Of a stretch of DNA of 44,561 nucleotides, positions 43,963 through 44,561 are shown piece after piece. The stretch is from an uncultured Flavobacterium sp. (GTDB taxonomy: Bacteria; Bacteroidota; Bacteroidia; Flavobacteriales; Flavobacteriaceae). The notes below the pieces were generated by a model that saw only the letters and a list, made by a program, of their open reading frames with translations, did no database searches and was not told where the DNA came from. The stretch is from contig NZ_CAMLMK010000010.1 in the NCBI RefSeq assembly GCF_946481155.1, positions 1 through 44,561 on the forward strand, given 5' to 3'. A program made the position numbers and the translations under genes. Position 1 is the first letter of the stretch. Every line of letters begins with the position of its first letter.

Positions 43963-43988
43963 AAACTTTCAATTTTTTTTGAAAGTTT
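43963..43988. promoter_or_regulatory. Perfect 10-bp inverted repeat, probable operator
   Basis: AAACTTTCAA (43963-43972) and TTGAAAGTTT (43979-43988) are exact inverted repeats across six T. The right arm contains the TTG that would be the -33 box of the GbsR-like gene, so a bound dimer would block that promoter. It sits between two divergent genes. Confidence 0.65.
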
Positions 43989-44009
43989 AAAAACATTTAT
44001 ATATCTTTG
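43979..44009 (+). promoter_or_regulatory. Promoter of the GbsR-like gene
   Basis: TTG (43979-43981), 20 bp, then TATCTTTG (44002-44009). Predicted leader about 60 nt. Confidence 0.7.
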
Positions 44010-44075
44010 ACCTATCACAATGAGCATTTTTTATGCGATTTGCATTTGACCATTAAAAAGAAGTACTAGCGACAA

Positions 44076-44561
44076 ATGAAATTCAAAGAAGCTAAAAGTA
44101 AATTTGTACAGACATGGGGTGCCTTAGGCTCACAGTGGGGCATCAATAAAACTATGGCGCAAATACATGCTCTGCTTATGATTTCCAACGAACCCGTTTC
44201 CATGGAAGACATCATGGAAGACTTGCAAATCTCCAGAGGTAATGCCAGCATGAACCTTAGAGCTTTAATGGATTGGGGTATTGTCTACAAGGAATACAAA
44301 GCCGGCGAACGCAGGGAATTCTTTACTGCTGAGAAAGATTTGGATGAATTGGCCGTGAAAATTTCCAGGGAACGCAGCAAGAGAGAAATCAAGCCCGCTT
44401 TGAAAGTACTGAAAGAAGTTTCGTCTCTTGAGCCTAATCATTCTGCAGAAGAAAGACACTTCGTGGACCAAACGACAAAACTGTATGAGTTTGTCTTAAA
44501 AGCGGATAACGTATTAGATAAAATTACTGAATACAAAGACAATTGGCTTACAAAATTGGTT
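44076..44561 (+). CDS. GbsR/MarR-like winged-helix regulator, 3'-truncated by the window
   Basis: The ATG at 44076 opens a frame of 162 codons that runs off the end. It begins MKFKEAKSKFVQTWGALGSQ. Residues about 25-75 look like a winged helix of the MarR/GbsR type (KTMAQIHALLMISNEPVSMEDIMEDLQISRGNASMNLRALMDWGIVYKE) with a basic wing (AGERREFF). GbsR proteins are repressors of glycine-betaine genes in Bacillus, but the family is broader. It likely controls itself through the 43963-43988 operator, and perhaps the divergent GMC operon. Confidence 0.8.
   Translation, partial: MKFKEAKSKFVQTWGALGSQWGINKTMAQIHALLMISNEPVSMEDIMEDLQISRGNASMNLRALMDWGIVYKEYKAGERREFFTAEKDLDELAVKISRERSKREIKPALKVLKEVSSLEPNHSAEERHFVDQTTKLYEFVLKADNVLDKITEYKDNWLTKLV

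Overview
The window reads as chromosomal DNA of a Flavobacteriaceae bacterium, probably Flavobacterium or a close relative. The reasons are an A+T-rich sequence, a str/S10 ribosomal cluster in the Bacteroidetes order, repeated promoter boxes of the Bacteroidetes type (TTTG or TTG, about 19 bp, TAnnTTTG), a protease with a type IX secretion C-terminal domain, an S46 dipeptidyl-peptidase, a SusC-type plug domain and flavobacterial intergenic repeats. No tRNA, rRNA, CRISPR array or transposase was seen.

Layout. 1-4143 (minus): rpsL-rpsG-fusA-rpsJ-rplC-rplD, entering the S10 operon. 4325-6861 (plus): an Omp85-type outer-membrane protein and an RlmB-type rRNA methyltransferase. 6886-10010: a two-gene unit, a TsdA-like dihaem cytochrome and a Tat-exported SoxB-like metallohydrolase, bracketed by two direct repeats of about 113 bp. 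The second repeat supplies the last 18 codons of a rhomboid protease. 10952-19505: rarA, a hypothetical exported protein, a YjjG-type phosphatase, a three-gene MacB-like ABC locus with a His-rich permease loop, radC, a DUF1287 protein, mpl and a TPR protein. 19635-26171: a 2178-residue alpha-2-macroglobulin carrying an internal SusC-type regulatory and plug module. 26314-29893: a DPP7-like S46 peptidase and a secreted M43 metalloprotease. 30083-33786 (minus): hpt-adk-CNNM/CorC-like-obg, with a tandemly repeated obg leader. 33910-39179: a helical-repeat protein, a lipoprotein, purK-purE and an M3 oligopeptidase.

The last 5 kb looks accessory. A gene for a griffithsin-like three-site lectin fused to an unidentified beta-rich domain sits between the M3 oligopeptidase gene and a diverged, in-frame 135-bp copy of that gene's 3' end. 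Behind it lie an ABM-type monooxygenase, a PAS-Cupin_5 fusion and a GMC flavin oxidoreductase, all on the minus strand. A GbsR/MarR-like regulator diverges from them, and its promoter overlaps a perfect 10-bp inverted repeat.

The strongest leads are the lectin fusion and its duplicated flank, the TsdA/SoxB-like pair, the macroglobulin-plug fusion, and the repeated obg leader whose hairpin is kept by wobble changes. All family assignments come from reading motifs; no database search was possible.
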